Shown piece by piece: positions 1-7,699 of a stretch of DNA of 64,000 bases. The DNA is from Ruania albidiflava DSM 18029 (GTDB lineage: Bacteria; Actinomycetota; Actinomycetes; Actinomycetales; Beutenbergiaceae): assembly GCF_000421225.1 (NCBI RefSeq), contig NZ_ATWL01000012.1:62001-126000 (forward strand), given 5' to 3'. Each line of letters begins with the position of its first letter. The stretch's first letter is position 1. A program made the position numbers and the translations under genes. The notes below the pieces were generated by a model that saw only the letters and a list, made by a program, of their open reading frames with translations, did not search any database and was not told the DNA's origin.

Positions 1-1569
1 CAGGATGTCCGTGGCACCCAGCGGCACCGAGGCGCCCGGGAAGGCCGGGCCTCCGTTGGTGAGCATGAAGATGATGGTGAAGTTGTTGAAGTTGAACGCG
101 AACGAGGCGATCGCCAACGGTGCTGTGGAGACCATCAGCAACGGCAGGCTGATCGAGGTGAACTGCCGCAACCGGCCGGCACCGTCGATCCGGGCCGCCT
201 CCATCACGTCCGTGGGCAGCGCCTGCAGCGCCCCGGTGGAGACCAGGAACCAGTACGGGTAGCTCAGCCACAGGTTCACCCACAGGATCACGAACTTCGC
301 CAGCCAGGGGTCGCCCAGCCAGTCCACGTTCGCGCCGAAGAAGAACCACTCGTTGATCACCCCGAACTCGGAGTTCAGCATCCCGCGCCACAGCAGCGCG
401 GACATGAACGCCGGGAACGCGTACGGGAGGATGAAGATGGTGCGCAGCACCTTCTGCCCGCGCACCCTCTGGTCGTTGTAGATCATCGCCAGCACCAGGC
501 CCAGGCCGAAGCTGGTGAGCACGGTCAGGATGCCGAAGCCGAACGTCCAGGCCGTCACCTGCAGCAGCGGCCCGGCGTAGGCGGTGTCGGTGAAGGCGCG
601 CACGAAGTTGTCGAACCCGACCGGCACGTACCAGCCGGCCGCCAGCCGCTGGCCGTCGGAGCTGACGAAGTTCCCGCGGTCGTCGGGGGAGTAGACCGTG
701 CCGGTCTCGGCGTCGGTGAGGGTCCTCGCTGCCGGGTCCCAGGTGAGGCTGGAGGAGTAGACGGCGCCGGTGGACCCCTCCCGGGTGCGGATGGAGCCGT
801 CGGCGGCCTCGTCCGAGACCGGCACCCGCAGCTCGACCACCTGCTCCTGCAGCGCAGTGTCGGCGAACAGCTCGGCCCGGGGCACCACGTCCCAGCCGGG
901 CACCTCGATCGGGGTGCCGGCCGTGTCGACGACGGCCCCAGCGACCGCCTCGAGCGGTTCCTCTTCGGTGCCCACCTGCACCACGCCGTCGTTGTTGATC
1001 GCGAAGCCGATCTCGCCGTCCTCGCGCACCACGGCCAGCGGGTAGCTGGGGGAGTCCTCCACCCGCTGCTCGGCCTGGATCAGGGCGGCGTCCACAGCTT
1101 GTTGCATCGAGCCGAGGTGGCCGGTGCCATAGTTCGTGAACGCCACGTACCCGGTGTAGGCGAGGGTGAACAGCTGGAACACCGCCAGGAACACCAGGCC
1201 CGGGTACAGGTACTTCAGCGGCAGCGTCCGGCGGGAGAAGTAGATCCAGTCCGCCAGCGCCAGCAGCACCACCAGCACGGTGAGCACCACCCAGGAGCCG
1301 GCGGCGTAGGCGGACATGATCGCCATCACGCCGATCGCGTTGATGACCATCATGATCAGCAGCTTGACGACGAAGCCCCACCCGGGGCCGGTCCACGCCC
1401 TGGCGTGGCTCTCACCCGGGCCGCCTGAGCCACGCGGGCGCCCACTGCGGGCGGGTCCACCACGCGCGGGTCGCGCGCCGCCCGTCGCCACAGCAGCATC
1501 GGGTGTGGCAGCGGCGTCCGGCGTGGCAGAGCTGTGCGGGTCGGTCTCAGACGGCCGGCTGGCGGACAT
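1..1569 (-). CDS. MalF-type sugar ABC transporter permease (partial, 3' end outside window)
   Basis: Inner-membrane permease of a maltose/oligosaccharide-type ABC importer. The GTG-free start is the ATG at 1569, preceded by a strong GAGGAGA ribosome site; 523 codons lie in the window and the C-terminus runs off the left edge. Residues about 20-45 are a Gly/Arg/Pro-rich cytoplasmic tail, followed by three hydrophobic segments, then a long polar loop of roughly 170 residues before the remaining membrane core, the layout of MalF with its large P2 loop. The EAA loop that docks the ATPase is visible as EAARIDGAGRLRQF followed by ISLPLL. It is the third gene of the operon GH42-binding protein-permease, 66 bp after the binding-protein gene. 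Substrate is inferred from the beta-galactosidase neighbour (galactosides or galacto-oligosaccharides) and is not shown by the permease itself. Confidence 0.9.
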   Translation of the reverse strand, partial: MSASRPSETDPHSSATPDAAATPDAAVATGGARPARGGPARSGRPRGSGGPGESHARAWTGPGWGFVVKLLIMMVINAIGVMAIMSAYAAGSWVVLTVLVVLLALADWIYFSRRTLPLKYLYPGLVFLAVFQLFTLAYTGYVAFTNYGTGHLGSMQQAVDAALIQAEQRVEDSPSYPLAVVREDGEIGFAINNDGVVQVGTEEEPLEAVAGAVVDTAGTPIEVPGWDVVPRAELFADTALQEQVVELRVPVSDEAADGSIRTREGSTGAVYSSSLTWDPAARTLTDAETGTVYSPDDRGNFVSSDGQRLAAGWYVPVGFDNFVRAFTDTAYAGPLLQVTAWTFGFGILTVLTSFGLGLVLAMIYNDQRVRGQKVLRTIFILPYAFPAFMSALLWRGMLNSEFGVINEWFFFGANVDWLGDPWLAKFVILWVNLWLSYPYWFLVSTGALQALPTDVMEAARIDGAGRLRQFTSISLPLLMVSTAPLAIASFAFNFNNFTIIFMLTNGGPAFPGASVPLGATDIL

Positions 1570-1635
1570 CAGGTCTCCTCGGTGATGGGCAGGCCCCCGC
1601 CGGCGGTTCGGTGCCCGCCGACGGGGACGAGCGGT

Positions 1636-2904
1636 CTACTCGGCGATCGCGGACTCGATGTTGCTGACCATCTCCGGCCAGACCGTCTCCGGGTCCTCAC
1701 CGTTGATCAGTGCGATCTGTACCGGGTTCCAGAAGTCCCACACCGCACCCATCTCCGGGATGTTCGGCATCGGCACACCGTTCTGCGCCGAGGCCAGGAA
1801 GCCGGCCTGGATCGGGTCGTCGGCCACGGACTCGGCCACAGCGGTCAGCGCCGGGATGCGCGGGTCGGCGTCGTACAGCGCCTGCTGCGCCTCGTCGGTG
1901 GCCATGTAGCCGGTGAGGAACTCGTTCGCCAGGAGCGCGTTGTCGGACTGGGCGGACAGGTAGAAGCCCTGCACACCCACGAACGGGGCCGCAGTCTCGT
2001 CACCGGCGGCGGGGATCGGACCCACGGCCACGTCGATGCCGGCGTCGGTGTAGGTCGGGATGGTCCACGGGCCCTGCACGATGAACGGGGACTCCCCGTC
2101 GGCGAACAGCTCGTTGCCGATGTCGTAGTCGATCGTGTCGGTGAAGTAGCCGGTGCCCGCCGAGCCGTTGTCGTACAGCCACTGCGCGAACTCCTGGCCG
2201 CCCTCGTCGCTCAGGCCCACCTCGGTGGTGTAGGAACCGTCGTCGGCCTGTTCGAAGATCGGTGCCCCGAACGAGGTCTGGAACCCGTAGGAGGTGTACA
2301 TGTCCCCCTCGGACCCGTTGGTGTAGAGGATGAACGGGCGGTCCTCGAAGCCCGCGTCCTCGGCCATCTGGACCAGCTCGTCCCAGGTGGCCGGGGTCTC
2401 CTCGCCCACCAGCTCGGTGTTCTGGATCAGCGCCACCGCCTCCTGCGCGTAGGGCAGGGCGTAGAGCTGGCCGTCGTAGGTGAACGCATCGAGGGTGACC
2501 TCCTCGAAGTCTGCGGCCCGCTCGCCCAGGTCCACGGTGTTCACCACCCCGGACTCCACGAACTCCCCGAGCCAGTCGTGCGCGCCCACGGTCAGGTCCG
2601 GGCCCTCGCCGGTGGGTACCTGGGCGAGGAAGTCGGCGCGCAGGTCCTCGAAGTTCTTCTGCACCACGGTCACGGTGGCGCCGGTGTCCTCCTCGAACTG
2701 GGCGGCCGCGTTCTCGATGGCCTCGGCGCGCTCGGCGTCGGACCAGACCACCAGCTCGGCACCGGCGGCGGCACCACTGCCGGCGTCCTCGTTGGTCTGG
2801 GCCGTGGGTTCGCTTGTCTCGTCGGAGCCGGACCCGCCACCGCAGGCCGCCACCAGGGCGACCGAGGCGAGGAGGCTGACCCCGAGACCGAGGTACTTAC
2901 GCAT
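1636..2904 (-). CDS. MalE-type extracellular sugar-binding lipoprotein
   Basis: Solute-binding protein of the importer encoded just downstream. The 422-residue product begins with a short positively charged segment, a hydrophobic stretch and the lipobox VAAC, so it should be lipid-anchored on the outer face of the membrane. A Gly/Ser/Glu-rich linker follows, then a family-1 binding-protein fold with typical motifs (LVVWSDAERAE near the N-terminus, GPWTIPTY, and a C-terminal region with FWNPVQIALINGED before the stop). MalE-like proteins bind malto- or galacto-oligosaccharides. Its ATG overlaps the end of the beta-galactosidase gene by 8 bp, so the two are translationally coupled. No ATPase gene is in the cluster; a shared MsiK-like ATPase elsewhere is the usual actinobacterial arrangement (inference). 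Confidence 0.9.
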   Translation of the reverse strand: MRKYLGLGVSLLASVALVAACGGGSGSDETSEPTAQTNEDAGSGAAAGAELVVWSDAERAEAIENAAAQFEEDTGATVTVVQKNFEDLRADFLAQVPTGEGPDLTVGAHDWLGEFVESGVVNTVDLGERAADFEEVTLDAFTYDGQLYALPYAQEAVALIQNTELVGEETPATWDELVQMAEDAGFEDRPFILYTNGSEGDMYTSYGFQTSFGAPIFEQADDGSYTTEVGLSDEGGQEFAQWLYDNGSAGTGYFTDTIDYDIGNELFADGESPFIVQGPWTIPTYTDAGIDVAVGPIPAAGDETAAPFVGVQGFYLSAQSDNALLANEFLTGYMATDEAQQALYDADPRIPALTAVAESVADDPIQAGFLASAQNGVPMPNIPEMGAVWDFWNPVQIALINGEDPETVWPEMVSNIESAIAE

Positions 2905-4966
2905 AGGTGTTCCTTACCTGTTGGGGCACAGCGTGTGCCGGGGTGATCACGTCGTCGCGATCGGGTGTGGGTGCGGTGCGTACCACGGCGACGCCTCCGC
3001 CGGGCACGGTGAGCTCGCCGTCGATCTCCTGACCAGAGAAGATCTCGGTACCGCTGAGCGCAACGTGGGCTGCGTCGTCGTGATGGTTCACGGCGACGGC
3101 GTAGTCCGCGCTCTCCCCGTGACGCACCATGAGCTCGAGGTGCTCGGGGAGGGCCGGCGGGGTGATGCCCGCGTCCGCATACGCGGCAGCGAGCACCGGG
3201 GCGAGGGAGTCGGTGTCCAGCCGGGTGCTCACGTACCAGCCGACCCCGGAGCCGAGCTCGTGCCGGGTGATCGCCGGAGCGCCGTCGGCCGGGCCGCCCA
3301 GGTAGCGGCCGCGCACCTGGGCACCGGTGAGCACCAGGTCCTCGGTCCACACGTCCGCGGCCAGGCGCTGCCCGCCGAAGTCCACGGTGCAGGTGTCTCC
3401 GGCGCGCAGCGGCAGGTACTCCTCGACCGTGACCCCCAGCGCCTCGGCCAGCGGGGCGCCGAAGCCGCCCTCGTGCACCGCGTCGTGCTCGTCGACCGCG
3501 GCCGCGAAGCAGGAGACCAGCAGCGTGCCGCCAGCGCGCACGAAGGCGGTGAGGTTGTCCGCAGCGATGGTGGTGAGCAGGTAGGAGGCCGGAGCCACGA
3601 CCAGGGAGTAGCCGGACAGGTCCGCCTCGGGGTGGGCGAAGTCGACCGGCACGCTGTCGCGCCAGAGCCGCTCGTAGTAGCTGCGCATCCGCTCCCGGAA
3701 CGCCAGGTCGTCGCTGGGCCGCCAGTCCAGGTCCTGCGCCCACAGCGACTCCCAGTCGTACAGCACCGCCACCTCGGCACGGACCTGGGAACCCTGCACC
3801 TCCCCGAGCTGGCGCAGCTGCTGGCCGAGGTCGGTGACCTCCCGGAACACCCGGCTCGAGGTCCCGGCGTGCGGCACCATCGCGGAGTGGAACTTCTCCG
3901 CCCCGCGCCGGGAGGCCCGCCACTGGAAGAACATGATCGCGTCCGCCCCGCGGCCCAGGTGGGTGAGCGCGTTGCGGCTCATCTCGCCCGGGCGTTTGGC
4001 GATGTTGCGGCCCTGCCAGTTCACCGCGGAGGTGGAGTGCTCCATCAGGATCCACGGCTTGCCGCCAGCCACCGAGCGGGTCAGGTCTGCGGACAGGGCC
4101 AGGGCCACGTGCGCATCCGGGTCCGGGGACCACAGGTAGTGGTCGTCGGAGACCACGTCCACCTCCCGGGCCCACTTCCACAGGTCGGTGTTCCAGGACT
4201 GGTGCGCCATGAAGTTCGTGGTCACCGGGCGGTCGGAGTGGGCCCGGATCGCGTCTCGCTCCAGGCGGAAGCACTCGCGGAGCATGTCGTCGGTGAACCG
4301 GGCCCAGTCCAGCTTCATCGCCGGGTTCACGGTGGTGGGGGTGCGCGCGGGGGCCACCACGTGCTCCCACGCACGGTAGGTCTGCCCCCAGAACGCCGTG
4401 CCCCAGGCCGCGTTCAGCGCCTCGATGCTGCCGTAGTGCTGCTGCAGCCAGCGGCGCCAGGAGGCCACGGAGCTGGCGGAGAAGTCCTCGCCCACGGGCA
4501 CGCCGTACTCGTTGTGCACGTGCCAGAGCACCACCGCCGGGTGGTCGCCGTAGCGCTCGGCCAGCGCGCTGGCGACCCGCACGATCGCCTCCCGGTACTC
4601 CGGGGCAGAGTGGCCGGCCATGCCGCGGGAGCCGAAGCCCATCACGTGGCCGTCGGCGTCCACCGCGCGGGCGTGGGGGTAGGCGTGGAAGAACCAGGCC
4701 GGCGGGGACACGCTCGGGGTGGCCAGGTCCACCGCGATCCCGTTTGCGTGCAGCAGATCGAGCAGGTCGTCCAGCCAGGTGAAGTCGAAGACGCCTTCGC
4801 TGACCTCGAGCATCGCCCAGGAGAAGATCCCGACGCTGACCAGGTTCACCCCGGCCTGGCGCATCAGCGCCACGTCCTCGTCCCAGACGGCGCGGGGCCA
4901 CTGCTCCGGGTTGTAGTCACCGCCGTAAGCGATCGCACCGGGCAGGGGCCACATCTCGCTGGACAA
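2897..4966 (-). CDS. GH42 beta-galactosidase
   Basis: Cytoplasmic glycoside hydrolase family 42 beta-galactosidase, 689 residues, the usual family length, without a signal peptide. The N-terminal (beta/alpha)8 barrel starts with GAIAYGGDYNPEQWP; the acid/base Glu lies in WHVHNEYG (about residue 153) and the nucleophile Glu in WILMEHSTSAVNWQ (about residue 309). The trimerisation domain and the C-terminal beta domain follow. I choose the TTG at 4966 because GGAG sits 5 bases upstream; the ATG at 4954 is the alternative, and longer forms would read through the promoter. It is first gene of the operon with the binding protein and permease and hydrolyses the imported galactosides. A LacI-like operator overlaps its putative -10 region. 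Confidence 0.93.
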   Translation of the reverse strand: MSSEMWPLPGAIAYGGDYNPEQWPRAVWDEDVALMRQAGVNLVSVGIFSWAMLEVSEGVFDFTWLDDLLDLLHANGIAVDLATPSVSPPAWFFHAYPHARAVDADGHVMGFGSRGMAGHSAPEYREAIVRVASALAERYGDHPAVVLWHVHNEYGVPVGEDFSASSVASWRRWLQQHYGSIEALNAAWGTAFWGQTYRAWEHVVAPARTPTTVNPAMKLDWARFTDDMLRECFRLERDAIRAHSDRPVTTNFMAHQSWNTDLWKWAREVDVVSDDHYLWSPDPDAHVALALSADLTRSVAGGKPWILMEHSTSAVNWQGRNIAKRPGEMSRNALTHLGRGADAIMFFQWRASRRGAEKFHSAMVPHAGTSSRVFREVTDLGQQLRQLGEVQGSQVRAEVAVLYDWESLWAQDLDWRPSDDLAFRERMRSYYERLWRDSVPVDFAHPEADLSGYSLVVAPASYLLTTIAADNLTAFVRAGGTLLVSCFAAAVDEHDAVHEGGFGAPLAEALGVTVEEYLPLRAGDTCTVDFGGQRLAADVWTEDLVLTGAQVRGRYLGGPADGAPAITRHELGSGVGWYVSTRLDTDSLAPVLAAAYADAGITPPALPEHLELMVRHGESADYAVAVNHHDDAAHVALSGTEIFSGQEIDGELTVPGGGVAVVRTAPTPDRDDVITPAHAVPQQVRNTYA

Positions 4967-5032
4967 TCTCACTCCGTGGAACAGGGGGACACGAACGCCG
5001 GCGGCACCGCCGCGTGCACACCGTCTCTGCCT

Positions 5033-5062
5033 ACTGTGAACGTACACAGTCGGGGTTGTCAA
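5033..5062 (-). promoter_or_regulatory. Putative promoter of the GH42 operon
   Basis: On the minus strand TTGACA (5057-5062) is followed after 18 bases by CACAGT (5033-5038), a plausible sigma70-type promoter about 70 bases before the chosen start codon. The -10 and spacer are overlapped by the LacI-like palindrome at 5035-5048, so repressor binding would block the promoter. The TTGACA itself lies in an imperfect inverted repeat TTGTC...GACAA (5056-5074 on the plus strand). Seen in sequence; activity is inferred. Confidence 0.5.
5035..5048. promoter_or_regulatory. LacI-type operator O1
   Basis: TGTGAACGTACACA is a 14-bp near-palindrome (one mismatched pair) centred on CG, the hallmark of LacI-family operators. 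It lies between the divergent beta-galactosidase and lacI genes and overlaps the putative -10 of the beta-galactosidase promoter. Confidence 0.65.
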
Positions 5063-5103
5063 GAACGTCGACAACTTGGCGAGCCAGCTGGTGTTTACCC
5101 TTC

Positions 5104-5117
5104 TGTGATCGTGCACA
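5104..5117. promoter_or_regulatory. LacI-type operator O2
   Basis: TGTGATCGTGCACA shares the TGTG...CG...CACA frame with O1, with two mismatched pairs. It is 69 bp from O1 centre to centre, on the lacI side of the intergenic region, where it would autoregulate lacI. A spacing near 6.6 helical turns would allow looping between the two sites (inference). Confidence 0.55.
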
Positions 5118-5223
5118 ATAGTGGGTTGATGGCAGGGTCTGATCGGCGTCCTGGTCCGGCGTGCGAGCCGGCCCAGCCCGATCCGGCCCACGGCCAGGGA
5201 AGCGAGGCTTAAGATCCGTGACC

Positions 5224-6267
5224 ATGAACGCCACGCCCGGCACGCCGGGCTCCGGGACCACTGAGGCGCCCAAGCGGCGCCCGACGATCAACGACGTCGC
5301 CGAGGCTGCCGGCGTGTCTCGCGGCACCGTGTCCCGGTACCTGAACGGCGGCAAGTGGGTCTCCCCGGACGCGCAGGAGGCCATCCACCGGGCGATCCGG
5401 CGCACCGGGTACCGGGCCAACCAGCATGCCCGCTCGCTGGTCACCGGGCGGGCGAACGCGCTGGCGTTCCTGCTCGCCGAGCCGCAGGACCGGCTGTTCG
5501 CCGACCCCACCTACACCCCCCTGCTGCGCGGTGCGGCCGAGGCGCTCACTCGGCGGCAGATGACGTTGAACCTGCTGGTCGCCTCCACCCCGGAAGAGCG
5601 GGAGAATGTGGTCGCCTACATGGCCGGCGGGCACGTGGACGGCGCCATGCTGATCTCCTCGCACGAAAACGACCCGCTGCTGGACCTGCTGCTCTCCCAC
5701 GGCATCCCGGTGGTCTCCTGCGGCCTGCCGCTGGGCCGCACGGACACGGTGGCGTCGGTGTCGGTGGACGAGGCCGGCGGCGCTCGGGCGATGGTGGCGC
5801 ACCTGCGTTCGCGCGGGCGACGGCGGATCGCGATGATCACCGGTCCGCTGGACCAGCCCGGTGGGCGGTACCGGCTGCAGGGCTACCGTGAGGAGCTCGG
5901 CGCCGACTTCGACGAGGCGCTGGTGGCCCACGGGGACTGGGGCCGGGAGTCCGGCAGCGCGGCGATGACCGAGCTGCTGGCGCGCGCCGGGGACATCGAC
6001 GCGGTGTTCGCCGCCTCGGACGCGATGGCCGCCGGCGCGATGGCCACGCTGCGCCGCGCCGGGCTGCGGGTGCCCGACGACGTGGCGGTGGGCGGGTTCG
6101 ACGACTCCCCGCTGGCGGTCAACCTGGACCCGCCGCTGACCACGATGCACCAACCGTTCGACCGGATCAGCGCCGAGATGGTCGCGCTGCTGCTGGAGAC
6201 GGTGGCCGGTGGCGAGATCAAGTCGGTGATCTTGCCGGCCAGGCTGGTGGTGCGGGCGAGCACCTGA
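5224..6267 (+). CDS. LacI-family transcriptional regulator
   Basis: DNA-binding repressor of 347 residues. The N-terminal LacI helix-turn-helix is at about residues 20-65 (PTINDVAEAAGVSRGTVSRY, then the hinge helix region), followed by a periplasmic-binding-protein-like effector domain with the usual VGGFDDSPLAVNLDPPLTT signature near the C-terminus. The ATG at 5224 gives a compact N-terminus in front of the HTH; a GTG two codons upstream is possible. It is divergent from the GH42 operon and shares an intergenic region with two LacI-like palindromes, so it most likely represses that operon and releases it on binding a galactoside or a derivative. Effector identity cannot be read from the sequence. 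Confidence 0.92.
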   Translation: MNATPGTPGSGTTEAPKRRPTINDVAEAAGVSRGTVSRYLNGGKWVSPDAQEAIHRAIRRTGYRANQHARSLVTGRANALAFLLAEPQDRLFADPTYTPLLRGAAEALTRRQMTLNLLVASTPEERENVVAYMAGGHVDGAMLISSHENDPLLDLLLSHGIPVVSCGLPLGRTDTVASVSVDEAGGARAMVAHLRSRGRRRIAMITGPLDQPGGRYRLQGYREELGADFDEALVAHGDWGRESGSAAMTELLARAGDIDAVFAASDAMAAGAMATLRRAGLRVPDDVAVGGFDDSPLAVNLDPPLTTMHQPFDRISAEMVALLLETVAGGEIKSVILPARLVVRAST

Positions 6268-6274
6268 CTACCAG

Positions 6275-6336
6275 TCGCGAACGCCCTGGTTCGCGGCCGA
6301 TCCGCGCCGATCTGCCGCACACGGGGGCGTTCGCGA
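6275..6336. repeat. 62-bp palindromic repeat, copy 1
   Basis: A 62-bp element with perfect 10-bp terminal inverted repeats TCGCGAACGC and GCGTTCGCGA. Inside, CCGATCTGCCGCAC matches the second copy. It is in inverted orientation relative to copy 2 at 6971-7032, also 62 bp, and lies 8 bp after the lacI stop. The fold would be a long hairpin; it may act as a terminator for lacI or be a REP/MITE-like element. Confidence 0.75.
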
Positions 6337-6386
6337 CGGGGTGGGGACCCCTGGTGCCCGCCGGGGTGGCGTGATGGAATGAGCCG

Positions 6387-7064
6387 ATGAGCTGGCAGAC
6401 CCATCCGGTCACGCCGGACCGGTTCGAGGACTTCGCCGACATCGTCAACCGGAACCGCCGGGACAGACACTGCTGGTGCCTGTCCCACCGGCTGCCGGCC
6501 GCGGAGATCGCCGAGCTCGGCGACGGGAGCCGGGAGCAGGCGATGCGGCGGCTGTGCGAGCAGGAGCATCCGCCAGGCGTGGTGACCTACCGGGACGGGG
6601 AACCGGTCGGCTGGTGCAGCATCGGCCCACGCAAGGAGATCACGCTGCTGTCCCGGTCCAGGCTCATCCGGCCGATCGATGACGTGCCGGTGTGGAGCAT
6701 CATCTGCGTGGTGGTGCGCCCGGGCCACCGACGGCAGGGCGTCACCACCCGGATGCTGTCCGACGCGGTGGACTATGCCGCCCACGGCGCACCCGCGGTG
6801 GAGGCCTACCCCGTGGACCCCCAGGGGCGGATGGACCTGACCATGGCGTTCGTCGGTACCCGGTCGATGTTCGAGAAGGTCGGGGTTCGACGTGGTCGGC
6901 AGCACCGATGCGGTCGCCGGACGGCTGCCGCGGCTGGTGATGCGCCGCACCCTGACCTGACCCGCAGGTGGCGCGAACGCTGGCTTGTGCGGCAGATCGG
7001 CGCGGATCTGCCGCACACCAGAGCGTTCGCGACTGGGAGGGGAGGGTGGGCTCAGCTGCCCTGA
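6387..7064 (+). CDS. GNAT-family N-acetyltransferase, 3' end frameshifted
   Basis: The first 165 residues or so resemble a GNAT acetyltransferase: the acetyl-CoA-binding motif A appears as IICVVVRPGHRRQGVTTRML, with V-x-R-P-x-x-R-R-x-G typical of the pyrophosphate loop. The open frame runs to 7064, but its last 55 residues or so are Arg-rich and read through a palindromic repeat, so they are not a natural C-terminus. If one G is dropped from the GGGG at 6882-6885, the frame continues as a normal ending (FDVVGSTDAVAGRLPRLVMR) and stops at 6958-6960. So the ancestral gene is 6387-6960 with a +1 G in a G run. Either a recent frameshift or a base-calling error explains this. Substrate unknown. 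It is a single gene enclosed by the two repeats. Confidence 0.75.
   Translation: MSWQTHPVTPDRFEDFADIVNRNRRDRHCWCLSHRLPAAEIAELGDGSREQAMRRLCEQEHPPGVVTYRDGEPVGWCSIGPRKEITLLSRSRLIRPIDDVPVWSIICVVVRPGHRRQGVTTRMLSDAVDYAAHGAPAVEAYPVDPQGRMDLTMAFVGTRSMFEKVGVRRGRQHRCGRRTAAAAGDAPHPDLTRRWRERWLVRQIGADLPHTRAFATGRGGWAQLP
6971..7032. repeat. 62-bp palindromic repeat, copy 2 (inverted)
   Basis: Terminal arms GCGCGAACGC and GCGTTCGCGA pair at 9 of 10 positions, and an inner perfect 12-bp inverted repeat GTGCGGCAGATC / GATCTGCCGCAC (6987-6998, 7005-7016) is separated by a 6-base loop. The reverse complement matches copy 1 along most of its length. It lies just after the restored stop of the acetyltransferase and before the convergent CBS gene, where it could terminate both. 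Confidence 0.75.
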
Positions 7065-7495
7065 CAGAACCCGGTCCGGTCGTGGTCGATGCACAGCAGT
7101 CCGCGCAGCGTGCGCCCGTCCTGGTCCAGCACCACCAGCCGGAGCAGGTCCTCACCCTTCATCAGCTCGACGGCGTCGCTCACCGGGCGATCGGGGGTGA
7201 TCGTGGGTACGGCGGTACGTGCGTAGACCGCCACGGAGTCCGCGCCCGGCTCCCAGTCGGGCAGCGTGTCCCGGTCCAGCAGCCCGGCGAACTCCTCGCC
7301 CTCCACCAGCACTGCGGTGAGCACCTTGGGGTTGGTGAAGAACTCCCGCGCCTCGGCCACGCTGGCGTTCAGCGGCAGCGTCTTGGGTCGCTTGACCATC
7401 ACCTCGCCCACGGTGCGGTCGCGTGCCTCGTCGTGACCGATCGAAGGGTTCTCACAGGTCTGGTCGGCTAGCGGCTGCGCGTCGTCGGTGGTCAT
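7052..7495 (-). CDS. CBS-domain pair protein
   Basis: Small cytoplasmic protein of 147 residues made of two CBS motifs forming one Bateman module: the first begins about residue 28 (VGEVMVKRPKTLPLNASVAEA) and the second about residue 92 (RTAVPTITPDRPVSDAVELM). CBS pairs bind adenosine nucleotides and act as energy or redox sensors. There is no fused catalytic domain, so it is a stand-alone sensor whose partner is unknown. I use the ATG at 7495, which directly precedes MTTDDAQP; longer readings enter the divergent binding-protein gene. It is convergent with the acetyltransferase and divergent from the importer operon that starts at 7700. Confidence 0.85.
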   Translation of the reverse strand: MTTDDAQPLADQTCENPSIGHDEARDRTVGEVMVKRPKTLPLNASVAEAREFFTNPKVLTAVLVEGEEFAGLLDRDTLPDWEPGADSVAVYARTAVPTITPDRPVSDAVELMKGEDLLRLVVLDQDGRTLRGLLCIDHDRTGFCQGS

Positions 7496-7699
7496 CGTGG
7501 TCCTCGGGCTTCTCTGGTGGGGCTGGTTCCATTGTGCGCCGGAGTGCCGGTGCGGCGCAGCCCGGGCGGGCTCCAGTGGCGCGCTGCACCCCCCCGGCGG
7601 GCTGCGCGCTCGACCTGCCGGGCGGCCAGCACGGGCGTAACCTGCCGCCGAAGGCCCCGGCGAAGTCGCCGCCGCCTCCGTCACTTCGAGGAGGTAGCC

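Noticed and set aside
1534-2946. Long open frame on the plus strand opposite the MalE-type gene
   Set aside because: His/Gly/Val-rich antisense reading typical of GC-rich codon bias, without ribosome site or motifs.
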